From Streptomyces sp. NBC_01314 (GTDB taxonomy: Bacteria; Actinomycetota; Actinomycetes; Streptomycetales; Streptomycetaceae), in the NCBI RefSeq assembly GCF_041435215.1, contig NZ_CP108394.1:2542001-2606000 (forward strand): a DNA stretch of 64,000 bases. The letters are read 5' to 3'. Under the pieces are notes generated by a model. The model was not told where the DNA came from. It saw only the letters and a list, made by a program, of their open reading frames with translations, and searched no databases. The translations under genes were made by a program, and so were the position numbers. Below are positions 42,584 to 51,131 of this stretch, in pieces (within the stretch, counting starts at the first letter, position 1; each line of letters begins with the position of its first letter).

Positions 42584-43241
42584 CGTCCCCTGGCTGGGCC
42601 TTGCGGGCGAGCAGCTGAACCTCCTGGAACTGCCTCCGGTCGGTGGGCTGAGGCTCCCGAACCAGCCGGGCCACCTCCGTCAGCCCGAACCCGCGCAGCA
42701 GCGCGGCGAGGTGATCGGGCCACCACCGATAGGCCGGCACGACGACGTGATCGAAGACCTGCGTCGGGTGAGCCGGATCATCGGTCGCCGAGAAGCCGAC
42801 CAGAAGGTGGCCGCCAGGAGCCAGCACGCGATGGAACTCCGCCAGGATGACGGGGAGTTCCGGCGGCGGAGTGTGGATGATCGACCAACGTGAGAGTACG
42901 CCGCCCAGCGCTCCGTCGGCGATGTCCAACGCGGCCATCGAGCCCACGTCGAACCGCAGGCCCGGATAGGCCTGCCGGGCCAACTCGACCATGGTGGGAG
43001 AGGCGTCGACACCGAACGCCGTCAGCCCCAACTCACCGAGATGAGCGGTGATATGGCCGGGCCCGCACCCCAGGTCCGCGACCCGACCGTCCCCACGCGC
43101 ACGGGCGACCTCGGCGAAGGCGCCCAGGATCGCGCGGTCCAGGGGACTGTCACGCAGCGTGTCGCGGAACAGCTGCGCATAGGTGGAGGCGGCAGCGTCG
43201 TAGGCCTCGCGGGTGGCGCCGAGGGCATCGTGTTCGACCAT
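42561..43241 (-). CDS. Class I SAM-dependent methyltransferase
   Basis: A 226-residue methyltransferase: motif I VADLGCGPGHITAHLGEL (about residue 55), acidic GVDASPTMVELARQ, GSMAALDIADGALGGVLSRWSIIHTPP and the post-motif HRVLAPGGHLLVGFSA. It resembles ubiquinone/trans-aconitate-type methyltransferases. The substrate is not identifiable. ATG 43241 is the family-like start. It is convergent with the aminotransferase and divergent from the next gene. Confidence 0.86.
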   Translation of the reverse strand: MVEHDALGATREAYDAAASTYAQLFRDTLRDSPLDRAILGAFAEVARARGDGRVADLGCGPGHITAHLGELGLTAFGVDASPTMVELARQAYPGLRFDVGSMAALDIADGALGGVLSRWSIIHTPPPELPVILAEFHRVLAPGGHLLVGFSATDDPAHPTQVFDHVVVPAYRWWPDHLAALLRGFGLTEVARLVREPQPTDRRQFQEVQLLARKAQPGDAPDSPAP

Positions 43242-43345
43242 GCTCGCGACAGTAGTTCCCGACTCCGAGGCGAGCGGAGAGAATCACGATCCTCGCTCCC
43301 GCCCGGAGGTGAAGCGGCCCCGGGGCGAGTGGGTAGACCTCCCCC

Positions 43346-43879
43346 ATGACTGACCGACCGCTGCTCCTCCTCGATGTCGACGGCCCTCTGAACCCCTTCG
43401 GCGCCCGGTGGTGTCGTCCGCGCGGCTATGTGACCCGCCGGGTGCACCCCGCGAACTGGTCCTCACGGCAGACACCGGGGTCCCGGCGGCTGCGCCGGGG
43501 CCTGCGGATCCGGCTCAATCCGGCGCACGGGAAGCGACTGCTCGCGCTGCCGTACGAGTTGGCGTGGGCGACGACCTGGATGCACGAGGCCAACGAGATG
43601 ATCGGGCCGGTGATCGGGCTGCCGCGCGATCTGCCGGTCATCGAGTTCGACAACCTCTTCGCCACGGATGCGGACGGGCTGTACTGGAAGACCCGGCGGG
43701 TTGTGGAGTGGGCGGCGGGACGACCGTTCGTCTGGGTCGACGACATGATCACCGACCTCGACGTACGGCACGTGGCCGAGCACCACGGCACTCCGGCACT
43801 GCTGCTGCGGATCGATCCGCGCCGGGGGCTGCGGGAGGAGGAGTTCACGGAGTTGGAGCGGTGGGCTCGTGCCCTGTGA
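43346..43879 (+). CDS. HAD-like domain protein
   Basis: A 177-residue protein with HAD motif I LLLDVDGPLNPFG at the N terminus and the distal motif FVWVDDMITDLD (about 131-142). WATTWMHEANEMIGPVIGLPRDLPVIEF is typical of the Streptomyces HAD-like group formerly called secreted proteins. There is no signal peptide. It is a probable phosphatase of unknown substrate. Start ATG 43346 lies 14 bases after GGTAGACC, with no strong ribosome site. Confidence 0.82.
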   Translation: MTDRPLLLLDVDGPLNPFGARWCRPRGYVTRRVHPANWSSRQTPGSRRLRRGLRIRLNPAHGKRLLALPYELAWATTWMHEANEMIGPVIGLPRDLPVIEFDNLFATDADGLYWKTRRVVEWAAGRPFVWVDDMITDLDVRHVAEHHGTPALLLRIDPRRGLREEEFTELERWARAL

Positions 43880-43921
43880 GGCATGGACGTCGTCGGTGCG
43901 GCGGCCTCGTAGCCTTGAGGC

Positions 43922-44521
43922 ATGGGTGATCTTCTTCTTGTGCGGCACGGTGAGACCGAGTGGTCGGTGTCCGGGCAGCACACCAGCTGGACCGACATCT
44001 CACTGACGGACCACGGCCGTGAGCAGGCGAGCGGCCTCGCCCCGCTGCTCGGCTCGCACCGCGTCGGCGCCGTCTTCGTGAGCCCCCTGAAGCGGGCCCG
44101 GGAGACCGCGGAGCTGGCCGGGCTCAACGGGGCGCGCGTCGACGCGGATCTCGTCGAGTGGGACTACGGCGGGTACGAGGGGGTCACGACCGTCGAGATC
44201 CATCGCACCCGGCCGGACTGGTTCCTGTTCACGGACGGGGTCGCGCCCGGACCGCCGGAGCACCCCGGGGAGAACCCGGAGGAGGTCGGGGCGCGCGCCG
44301 ACCGGATGCTGGCGAAGGCGCACGCGGCGCTGGGGAACACCGAGGGGAGTGTGGTGCTCGTGGCGCACGGGCACTTCCTGCGCGTCCTCACGGCCCGCTA
44401 TCTCGGGCTGCCCGCCTCCGGCGGCGCGCTGTTCCAGCTGGCCACGGGCACGGTCTGCCGACTCGGCACGGAGCACGGGCGTCCGGTCGTCGCGGGGTGG
44501 AATGTCAGACCCGCCTCGTAG
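43922..44521 (+). CDS. Histidine phosphatase family protein
   Basis: A 199-residue phosphoglycerate-mutase-like phosphatase with LLLVRHGETEWSVSGQHTSWTD (catalytic His in RHGE), SPLKRARETAELAG, WDYGGYEG and the second His in VVLVAHGHFLRVL. It is acid phosphatase-like, with unknown substrate. ATG 43922 follows AGCCTTGAGGC. It probably forms an operon with the HAD gene (42 bases upstream) and the next gene. Confidence 0.92.
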   Translation: MGDLLLVRHGETEWSVSGQHTSWTDISLTDHGREQASGLAPLLGSHRVGAVFVSPLKRARETAELAGLNGARVDADLVEWDYGGYEGVTTVEIHRTRPDWFLFTDGVAPGPPEHPGENPEEVGARADRMLAKAHAALGNTEGSVVLVAHGHFLRVLTARYLGLPASGGALFQLATGTVCRLGTEHGRPVVAGWNVRPAS

Positions 44522-44568
44522 TCTTCGAGTGGGGTGATCCACGTCCGGCTCGGGTGAGGGAGGATGCC

Positions 44569-45366
44569 GTGACACGACCGCCGACCGCCGCCCAGCGGCG
44601 GATCATCGACGCCGCCGAGCCGGTGACCGGGCGGCTGACGGGTACGGAGACGCAGCTCGCGGCGCTGGTGAAGCGGGGGCTGGCCTTCCGGCATCCGCGC
44701 CCGCCGCACGGCCACTTCCTCACACCGGCCGGGCATCGCATACGGGACACGGCACCAGCCGAGGTCGCGGAGGCGGCTCCGAAGGACGACGCCCCCGCCG
44801 GGAGCGGTGTCTTCGCCGCGCGGGTCGGCGGTGAGGAGGCAGCCGCCACCGGGCCGGCGCGCACCCGTGAGGTGCACAGCGCCTGGCAGGGGCTCCTGGA
44901 GCTGCGCCGGATGACCAATCCGGACGGCGCCACGGACCGCCCGTGCGGCTGGGAGCGCACGCATCTGGTGCAGGCCGCCGCGCTGGCACTGGAAGCCGCG
45001 CGCCATCGACCTGCGGGTTCGGAGCCGGCGGGCATGGACACGACGGGTGCGAACGCGGCAGGAGTGAAGGCGACGGGTGCGAACGCGACGGGTGCGAACG
45101 CGACGGGTACGGACACGGTGAGAGTGAAGGCGGCGGGTGCGGACCCGGCCGGCGCGAACACCGCGGGCGTGAACGCGGCGCGGGCAGGGCGCGGTTACCG
45201 CGTGCGGGCCACTCCCCAGCCGGAGGCCGTCTCCGTACGGGAGCCCGACGCTGAGGCGCTGGGGGCCTGTGCGGCGACTCTGGAGAGGGTCGGCTGGCAG
45301 GTGAGCGAGCACACCGATCCCCGTACGCGGGAGCGGTATCTGCTGGCCTCACCGAGGCGGGCCTAG
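44569..45366 (+). CDS. Hypothetical protein with a pentapeptide-repeat linker
   Basis: A 265-residue protein starting at GTG 44569 behind GGGAGGATGCC. The N terminus (TAAQRRIIDAAEPVTGRLTGTETQLAALVKRGLAFRHPRPPHGHFLTPAGHRIR) looks like a winged-helix DNA-binding or restriction-like fold. The middle (about residues 155-205) is an Ala/Gly/Thr repeat of the form ATGAN/AAGVK. The C terminus (ACAATLERVGWQVSEHTDPRTRERYLLASPRR) is a small conserved domain. No function can be assigned. It follows the phosphatase by 47 bases. Confidence 0.7.
   Translation: MTRPPTAAQRRIIDAAEPVTGRLTGTETQLAALVKRGLAFRHPRPPHGHFLTPAGHRIRDTAPAEVAEAAPKDDAPAGSGVFAARVGGEEAAATGPARTREVHSAWQGLLELRRMTNPDGATDRPCGWERTHLVQAAALALEAARHRPAGSEPAGMDTTGANAAGVKATGANATGANATGTDTVRVKAAGADPAGANTAGVNAARAGRGYRVRATPQPEAVSVREPDAEALGACAATLERVGWQVSEHTDPRTRERYLLASPRRA
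45040..45180. repeat. Degenerate 15-bp in-frame repeats
   Basis: Units related to GCGACGGGTGCGAAC recur about nine times and encode the pentapeptides ATGAN, AAGVK, ATGTD and AAGAD. The central copies (about 45070-45105) are identical, so the array is probably length-variable between strains. Confidence 0.8.
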
Positions 45367-45427
45367 CTGCTGAGCAAGCGCTCAGTAAGCTGGTGTGCGT
45401 TCCGTTCGCCTCAGTTAGGGGGAAGCC

Positions 45428-45850
45428 ATGGCCGAGCCGTTTTCCGTCGCGGTGACCGTGCGCGGGTACGAGACCGACGTGCAGGGGCACCTGAACCAGA
45501 GCGTGTATCTCCAGTACGGAGAGCACGCCCGGTGGTCGCTGTTGCGGGCCGCCGGGATACGTCAGGCCGACCTGATGGCGAAGGGGATCGGGCCCGTGGC
45601 GCTGGAGTCGACGATCAGATACCGGCGGGAGCTGCTGGCCGGCGACGAGGTCGAGGTGACGTGTCTCTTCGTGTGGGGTGAGGGAAAGACGTTCCGCGTC
45701 GAGCAGACCGTACGCAGGACGGACGGCACCGTCGCGGCCGAGATCACCGGCGTGGGCGGGCTGATGGACCTGAAGATCCGCAAGCTGGTGGCCGACCCTC
45801 GTGAACACTTCCGGGCACTGGCCTCGGACCCCACACTGTTCGGACTGTGA
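45428..45850 (+). CDS. Hotdog-fold acyl-CoA thioesterase (4HBT family)
   Basis: A 140-residue single hotdog domain: VRGYETDVQGHLNQSVYLQYGEHARW (catalytic Asp and the HLNQ loop), then ALESTIRYRRELLAGDEVEV and GKTFRVEQTVRRTDG. It resembles YbgC/FcbC-type thioesterases. ATG 45428 follows AGGGGGAAGCC. Cytoplasmic; the acyl substrate is unknown. Confidence 0.9.
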   Translation: MAEPFSVAVTVRGYETDVQGHLNQSVYLQYGEHARWSLLRAAGIRQADLMAKGIGPVALESTIRYRRELLAGDEVEVTCLFVWGEGKTFRVEQTVRRTDGTVAAEITGVGGLMDLKIRKLVADPREHFRALASDPTLFGL

Positions 45851-45875
45851 GGGCGGCCGCACCGGGCCCCCGCGG

Positions 45876-45907
45876 TCCGGACCGTGGGCACGCGCCCACG
45901 GTCCGGA
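45876..45907. terminator. Bidirectional stem-loop terminator
   Basis: A perfect 14-bp stem TCCGGACCGTGGGC (45876-45889) / GCCCACGGTCCGGA (45894-45907) with a 4-base loop, between the convergent thioesterase and peroxidase genes. Confidence 0.85.
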
Positions 45908-45936
45908 GAGCCGGATGAGCCACGACCGGCAGTCGC

Positions 45937-47625
45937 TCAGCCCAGCGGGTTGAGCAGCTCCGGGTCGTTCTCGAAGGCGAAGAGCAGCAGGTCCGTCATC
46001 GTGAACCTGCCCTTCCGGTGGGACGGGAGGGTCGGACGCCAGCCCGGATGCTTCACGATCGACCTCCGGCTGCCCTCGATCGCGCGGTGGAAGACCTCGG
46101 CGACGAGGGTGCCGCCGACGCCGGTGAGGCTGCCGGGGCGGGCTTCGTTCACCTCGGCCTCGCGCAGGACGTAGAACCACAGCGGGGTGTGCTCCACGAC
46201 CTGGGCACGCTCGGTGTCGGAGAGGCCTTCCAGGACGGCGCCGCCGTTGCCCCGCAGGATCTGGTCCTCCGTCAGCGGCTTGAAGCCCATCTGGGCGGCC
46301 AGTTGCGGCCCGGTGGCCAGCTCGACCATCGCGGCCCGCGTGAGGTTGCGGAACGCGAGGTTGCGCTGGATCGGCGGCGGGGCCGGGCGGCCACGACCGC
46401 CGAAGGTGCCGGTGGGCAGCGTGGCCAGCGGGTCGACGAGGAGCGTGTCGAGGCGCTTGGCCACGTTGAACTCGCTCTCGGGCACGACCAGGTCGTCCCG
46501 GCCGATCTCGCCGAAGTCGAACAGCCGGCGGAAGTCGACGATCCAGTTGCTCGGCAGCCGCAGGTTCTCCCCCGCGTTCGGGTCGTCGAGGTCGCTCAGG
46601 TCGTTCGGGCCCGGCGTGAGGTTGCCCGCCGTGCCGCTGAACCGGAACAGCAGGCCGAGCGAGGCGATCGGGCCGGGTCCGCCCGCACGGAACACGCTGT
46701 TCCACTGGTAGGCCCCGCGCACCATGCTGTGGCCGAGCCGGTAGGCGGCGACCGAGAACTCGATGGGCATCGTCGGCAGGTCGCCGGGGCGGGTGTACCC
46801 GGGCCGCTCGAAGTGCCTGCGCCCTCGGGTGAAGACGCGCTCGACGATGTCCGGGTCGACGATGCGCGGCAGGAAGTCGGTGCGCAGCACCCACTGGTAG
46901 TGCTTCACGACGATGTCCCGAGCCGCCTGGAACAGCCGGTGCTCGGGCACTCCGCGCTCGGCGAGGAGGTCGACGACGCGGTTGTGGAAGCGGATGAACG
47001 CCAGGTGGAGCTGGCCGACGGCCAGGTTCTCGTCGTTGCGCGCGTCCGGGATGAGCGGGGCGCGCTTGTCCGCCCGGGTGCCGCCGGCCGCCTCGCCGGC
47101 CCTCGGCAGGTCGAAGCCCTCGTGGTCGATGTTGGACGACGACTCGGGCGGGAAGCCCACCCCGAGCGTGGTGCCCATTTTGAGGCGGCCGTCGGACTCG
47201 TAGAAGCGGGCGCTGCCGGCGTGGTGCGGGCCCAGACCGTAGAGCGAGTCCAGGTCGAGGGCGGGGCTGCGGCCCTGCACCAGATCCTCGACCGGGACGG
47301 GTTCACCCAGCCCCACCTGGGTGCGGTCCAGGGTCAGGTCGTGGTCGACGAACTGCCCGAGGTACGTGAAGCCCGCCGGGATCGATGTCCCCGGCTCTCC
47401 CGAGTCGGGGTCGGTGCCGCCCGTGCCGGTGGTCATGGCCTCGGCCAGCTTGCCGCGCAGCGCCTCGTCGAGCTGGACTCCCTTCTCCCCGAACCGGGAG
47501 AAGCGGAAGGCCATCTGCTGTTCGATCGCGCTCGGTACGCGCGCGACCGCGTCCCCCTTCTCGAACTCCAGGATCCGGCCCTCGTTGACGACGTAGTAGG
47601 TCTCGCGATGGTGTCGATGCACCAT
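45937..47625 (-). CDS. Animal-type haem peroxidase family protein
   Basis: A 562-residue member of the peroxidase-cyclooxygenase superfamily. The distal region is FTYLGQFVDHDLTLDRTQ (His in DHD, about residue 92). HLAFIRFHNRVVDLL and DIVVKHYQWVLRTDFLPRI follow, then the proximal His in FSVAAYRLGHSMVRGAYQWN (about 290) and NLAFRNLTRAAMVELATGPQLA. There is no signal peptide, so it is cytoplasmic unless exported otherwise. ATG 47625 follows GGGGAC. Bacterial members are uncommon and of mostly unknown function; oxidation of halides or phenolics is possible. It appears monocistronic. Confidence 0.9.
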   Translation of the reverse strand: MVHRHHRETYYVVNEGRILEFEKGDAVARVPSAIEQQMAFRFSRFGEKGVQLDEALRGKLAEAMTTGTGGTDPDSGEPGTSIPAGFTYLGQFVDHDLTLDRTQVGLGEPVPVEDLVQGRSPALDLDSLYGLGPHHAGSARFYESDGRLKMGTTLGVGFPPESSSNIDHEGFDLPRAGEAAGGTRADKRAPLIPDARNDENLAVGQLHLAFIRFHNRVVDLLAERGVPEHRLFQAARDIVVKHYQWVLRTDFLPRIVDPDIVERVFTRGRRHFERPGYTRPGDLPTMPIEFSVAAYRLGHSMVRGAYQWNSVFRAGGPGPIASLGLLFRFSGTAGNLTPGPNDLSDLDDPNAGENLRLPSNWIVDFRRLFDFGEIGRDDLVVPESEFNVAKRLDTLLVDPLATLPTGTFGGRGRPAPPPIQRNLAFRNLTRAAMVELATGPQLAAQMGFKPLTEDQILRGNGGAVLEGLSDTERAQVVEHTPLWFYVLREAEVNEARPGSLTGVGGTLVAEVFHRAIEGSRRSIVKHPGWRPTLPSHRKGRFTMTDLLLFAFENDPELLNPLG

Positions 47626-47848
47626 GAATGTCCCCGTTCTGTCCCCCTGCTCCGCGAACGGTCACAACCGGACTTACCGGTTCTCCCCGTCGGTAACGGC
47701 CCCCACCGGACGCAAAGCGATCATTCGGATAAATCCCTGCTTCCCGACAACGTGCCGCGCGCGGCGAGGGGTTCCCGAACCAGGAAATCTACTCAAATCG
47801 ACGTACCCGCCCACTCCGTGAGGGACAAACGTAGACGTCGCGCGGCGC

Positions 47849-48481
47849 TCAGGCGTCGGGGTTCTTGCCCGTGGCGGCGGTGGTGATGCGCTGGACCTGT
47901 GTCGTCGCGAATGACCGCAGGTCATGCTCCTTGGGCAGGGACTCACCGATCACGAGCGCGACGACGGTGCCGACACGCAGTGCCGCTACGGTGAACTTCC
48001 CGTCCTTCGCGTAGGCGTCCGTCTCATCGGCGCCCACGTCGATGGTGAGGGGCTTGATCGTGCCCGGGTCGCCCTCGTGGTTCTCCGCGACCATCGTCTT
48101 CATGCCCGCCTTGGCGCTCTCGACGGAGTCGTATGCGAGGAGTGTGAAGTCCGCGTCGGTCTCGCCGCCGCTCTCCAGCATGAGGTACCGGGTGGTCGCG
48201 AACGCGGTGAGCCCGGCGCAGCCCCACTGGGCCGCCTGCTCGCAGAACTTCCGGGCCTCGGCACCGTCGCGGACACTCGGCTCCATCCCCTTCCAGCCCT
48301 TCGGGGCGACGAGCTTGCTCGGGATGGCCTGGGCCGGCTGGGACGGGGCGAACGGCGCGTCGGCGGCACCGCCTCCCGCGCCGCCCCCGTCCCCGCCCCC
48401 CGAGTCACCGTCATCCGAGCAGCCGGCCGGCGCCAGTATCAGTGCGAGACCCATGGCCACGCCGCGCGCCTTCTGAAGCAT
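47849..48481 (-). CDS. Putative lipoprotein
   Basis: A 210-residue secreted lipoprotein: signal with lipobox LAPAGC (Cys about residue 21), a Gly/Asp-rich linker (GGGDGGGAGGGAAD), then a compact domain with WKGMEPSVRDGAEARKFCEQAAQWGCAGL and AALRVGTVVALVIGES. It may be a solute- or protein-binding lipoprotein. No family is recognised with confidence. It is divergent from the GH89 gene with a 222-base spacer. Confidence 0.8.
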   Translation of the reverse strand: MLQKARGVAMGLALILAPAGCSDDGDSGGGDGGGAGGGAADAPFAPSQPAQAIPSKLVAPKGWKGMEPSVRDGAEARKFCEQAAQWGCAGLTAFATTRYLMLESGGETDADFTLLAYDSVESAKAGMKTMVAENHEGDPGTIKPLTIDVGADETDAYAKDGKFTVAALRVGTVVALVIGESLPKEHDLRSFATTQVQRITTAATGKNPDA

Positions 48482-48703
48482 CGTCGCCCACCCCGTTCAT
48501 TCCATGATCGACCGTCAGTCATACGTGGATATCACGGAGTCCCGCTCTGGTCCCGGCCCTCGCCTCTGGCGAGGTGGGCCGGCGCGGCCCAAGGAGCCGT
48601 TCACGCCGGGTTCTCCCCCGTGTGGCCCTGTGTCAGTTCACAAGTGCGGTTTCGGCGGGTATTCCTCCCATGGCGTACCCCCCCACCGCACCCCGGAGAC
48701 ACC

Positions 48704-50905
48704 ATGCCGCTCGCCCGACGTGCCCTGCTCGCCGCCCTCGCCGCCGGTCCCATGGTCGCCGCCTGCACCTCGGCCCGCGCGATCCCCTCGGACGACGCGC
48801 CCCGCACCGACAGGGCGCCGCGTACGGCTTCGCCGGCGGCCCGGCGGCTGCTGCCGGACCACTGGCGGCAGATCACGTTCACGGAAGGGCTGGAACGGGA
48901 CACGTTCCGGGTGTCGGGGAGCACGGGGCGCATCACCGTCGCAGGTGACACGCCGGCCACCCAACTCACCGGACTGAACTGGTACTTGCGGCATATCGCG
49001 TACGCCGAGATCAACTGGGCGGGCGAACAGACGAACCTCCTGCCCCGCGACCTGCCCGGCCTCAGCGCGGAGGTCAGCCGCCGCGCGAACGTCACCCACC
49101 GTTTCGCCCTTAACGACACCAACGACGGCTACACGGGCGCGTACCTCGACTGGGCGTACTGGGAGCGCGAGCTGGACGTGCTGGCGCTGCACGGCTACAA
49201 CGAGGTCCTCGTCTACACGGGCGCGGACGCGCTGTACCACCGGGTGTTCCAGGAGTTCGGGTACGGGGAGGAGGAGCTGCGGGAGTGGGTGCCGGGCCCG
49301 GCCCACCAGCCGTGGTGGCTGCTGCAGAACCTGTCCGCCTTCCCCTCCCCGCTCTCCGCCCGGCTCCTGGACGCGCGGGCCGTCCTCGGCCGTCGGATCG
49401 CCGACCGGGCGCGTGAACTGGGGATGACACCGGTGCTCCCCGGCTACTTCGGGACCGTCCCGGCCGGTTTCGCGGAGCGCGTGCCGGGTGCGCGGACCGT
49501 CCCGCAGGGCGAGTGGATGGGCTTCGCGCGCCCCGACTGGCTGGACCCGCGCACGGACGAGTTCGCACGGGTGGCCGCCGCCTTCTACCGGGTGCAGGAC
49601 GAGATGTTCGGCCCGTCGACCCTGTACAAGATGGACCTGCTGCACGAGGGCGGCGACCCGGGTGACGTGCCCGTCGCAGACGCGGCGAAGGGCGTCGAGC
49701 GGGCGCTCCAGCGGTCCCGCCCGGGGGCCACCTGGGTGATTCTCGGCTGGCAGCACAACCCGCCGCGCGCGATCGTCGACGCCGTCGACAAGCAGCACAT
49801 GCTCGTCGTCGACGGCCTCTCCGACCGGTTCCCCACGGTCACCGACCGTGAGGCCGACTGGGGCGACACCCCGTACGCCTTCGGGTCGATCTGGAACTTC
49901 GGCGGCCACACCGCGCTCGGCGCGAACACCCCCGACTGGGCCGCGCTGTACGAGAAGTGGCGCACCAAGGACGGCAGCAGGCTGCACGGGATCGCCCTGA
50001 TGCCGGAGGCGGCGGACAACAACCCTGCCGCCTTCGCCCTCTTCTCCGAACTCGCCTGGCGAGAGGGCGAGTTGAACCTCAAGTCCTGGTTCGCCGAGTG
50101 GGCGCACGCCCGGTACGGGGCCCGTGATCCGCATGCCGAGGCCGCCTGGGACATCCTGCGCCGCACCGCGTACGGCACCACCCGCGCCGACTCGTGGAGC
50201 GAGGGCGCCGACGGCCTGTTCGGCGCCCGTCCGGCTCTGAACGTCGTACGGGCCGGCCGCTGGTCACCCAAGCAACTCCGCTACAGCGCGGCCGACTTCG
50301 AGCCCTCACTCGGCGAACTGCTCAAGGTGAGAGCCGAGTTGCGGGTCTCGTCGGCGTACCGTCGCGACCTCCTCGACGTGGCCCGCCAGGCCCTCTCCAA
50401 CCGCAGCCGGGTCATGCTGCCGCAGATCAAGGCCGCGTACGACGCCGGCGACAAGGCCCGCTTCGACAGGTCGAGCCGTGACTGGCTCTCCCTCATGGAC
50501 CTGTTGGACGAGCTGGTGGCCACCGACTCCCGCCATCTGCTGGGGCGTTGGGTCGCCGACGCCCGTTCCTGGGGTGCGACTGCCGCCGAGCGGGAGGAGT
50601 TGGCGTACGACAACCTGTCGCTGCTGACCGTGTGGGGGACGCGGGAGGGTGCGGACGCCGGGCTGCGGGACTACGCCAACCGGGAGTGGGCGGGGCTGGT
50701 CGGCGGGCTGTACCGGCTGCGCTGGTCGACGTACTTCGAGGAGCTGCGGGCCGCGCTGGCGGCGGGCCGGGCGCCGAAGAAGATCGACTGGTTCGCCCTG
50801 GAGGACCGCTGGGCGCGGAACCCGGGGCCGCTCGCGACAGAGCCGACCGGGGACACATACACGGTCGCCACACAGGTCCGGGACCGGCTCACAGCGCTCT
50901 CCTGA
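48704..50905 (+). CDS. Alpha-N-acetylglucosaminidase (GH89), secreted lipoprotein
   Basis: A 733-residue NAGLU-like glycosidase. The N terminus has a signal with lipobox-like VAACTS. The N-terminal domain (GRITVAGDTPATQLTGLNWYLRHI) precedes the TIM barrel with FALNDTNDGYTGAYLDWAYWERELDVLALHGYNEVLVYTGADALYHRVFQEFGY, then EWMGFARPDWLDP, YKMDLLHEGGDPGDVPVADAA, WVILGWQHNPP and WNFGGHTALGANTPD, all typical of GH89. The C-terminal helical domain follows. It removes terminal alpha-linked GlcNAc from glycans. ATG 48704 has GGAGACACC upstream; the open frame continues much further back but without coding character. Confidence 0.93.
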   Translation: MPLARRALLAALAAGPMVAACTSARAIPSDDAPRTDRAPRTASPAARRLLPDHWRQITFTEGLERDTFRVSGSTGRITVAGDTPATQLTGLNWYLRHIAYAEINWAGEQTNLLPRDLPGLSAEVSRRANVTHRFALNDTNDGYTGAYLDWAYWERELDVLALHGYNEVLVYTGADALYHRVFQEFGYGEEELREWVPGPAHQPWWLLQNLSAFPSPLSARLLDARAVLGRRIADRARELGMTPVLPGYFGTVPAGFAERVPGARTVPQGEWMGFARPDWLDPRTDEFARVAAAFYRVQDEMFGPSTLYKMDLLHEGGDPGDVPVADAAKGVERALQRSRPGATWVILGWQHNPPRAIVDAVDKQHMLVVDGLSDRFPTVTDREADWGDTPYAFGSIWNFGGHTALGANTPDWAALYEKWRTKDGSRLHGIALMPEAADNNPAAFALFSELAWREGELNLKSWFAEWAHARYGARDPHAEAAWDILRRTAYGTTRADSWSEGADGLFGARPALNVVRAGRWSPKQLRYSAADFEPSLGELLKVRAELRVSSAYRRDLLDVARQALSNRSRVMLPQIKAAYDAGDKARFDRSSRDWLSLMDLLDELVATDSRHLLGRWVADARSWGATAAEREELAYDNLSLLTVWGTREGADAGLRDYANREWAGLVGGLYRLRWSTYFEELRAALAAGRAPKKIDWFALEDRWARNPGPLATEPTGDTYTVATQVRDRLTALS

Positions 50906-51131
50906 GGGATCACAGCCCACTGCCACGGCACCCCCACGACCTTCCCAGTCGACCGCGTGACCCTCAACTACCTTGTCAGCGCGCTCATTTGGGTCCACAC
51001 GTGCCGCCGTCGGACTGCCGGACCGTTCCGGGGCGCACACAGTCGTGCGCGCCCCGGAGACGGCCGCCGTTGGACCGCTCGGGTCCACGGCTCTGGTCGA
51101 GGGCCGTCCCCCTCGACCAGAGTTCAGCGGG

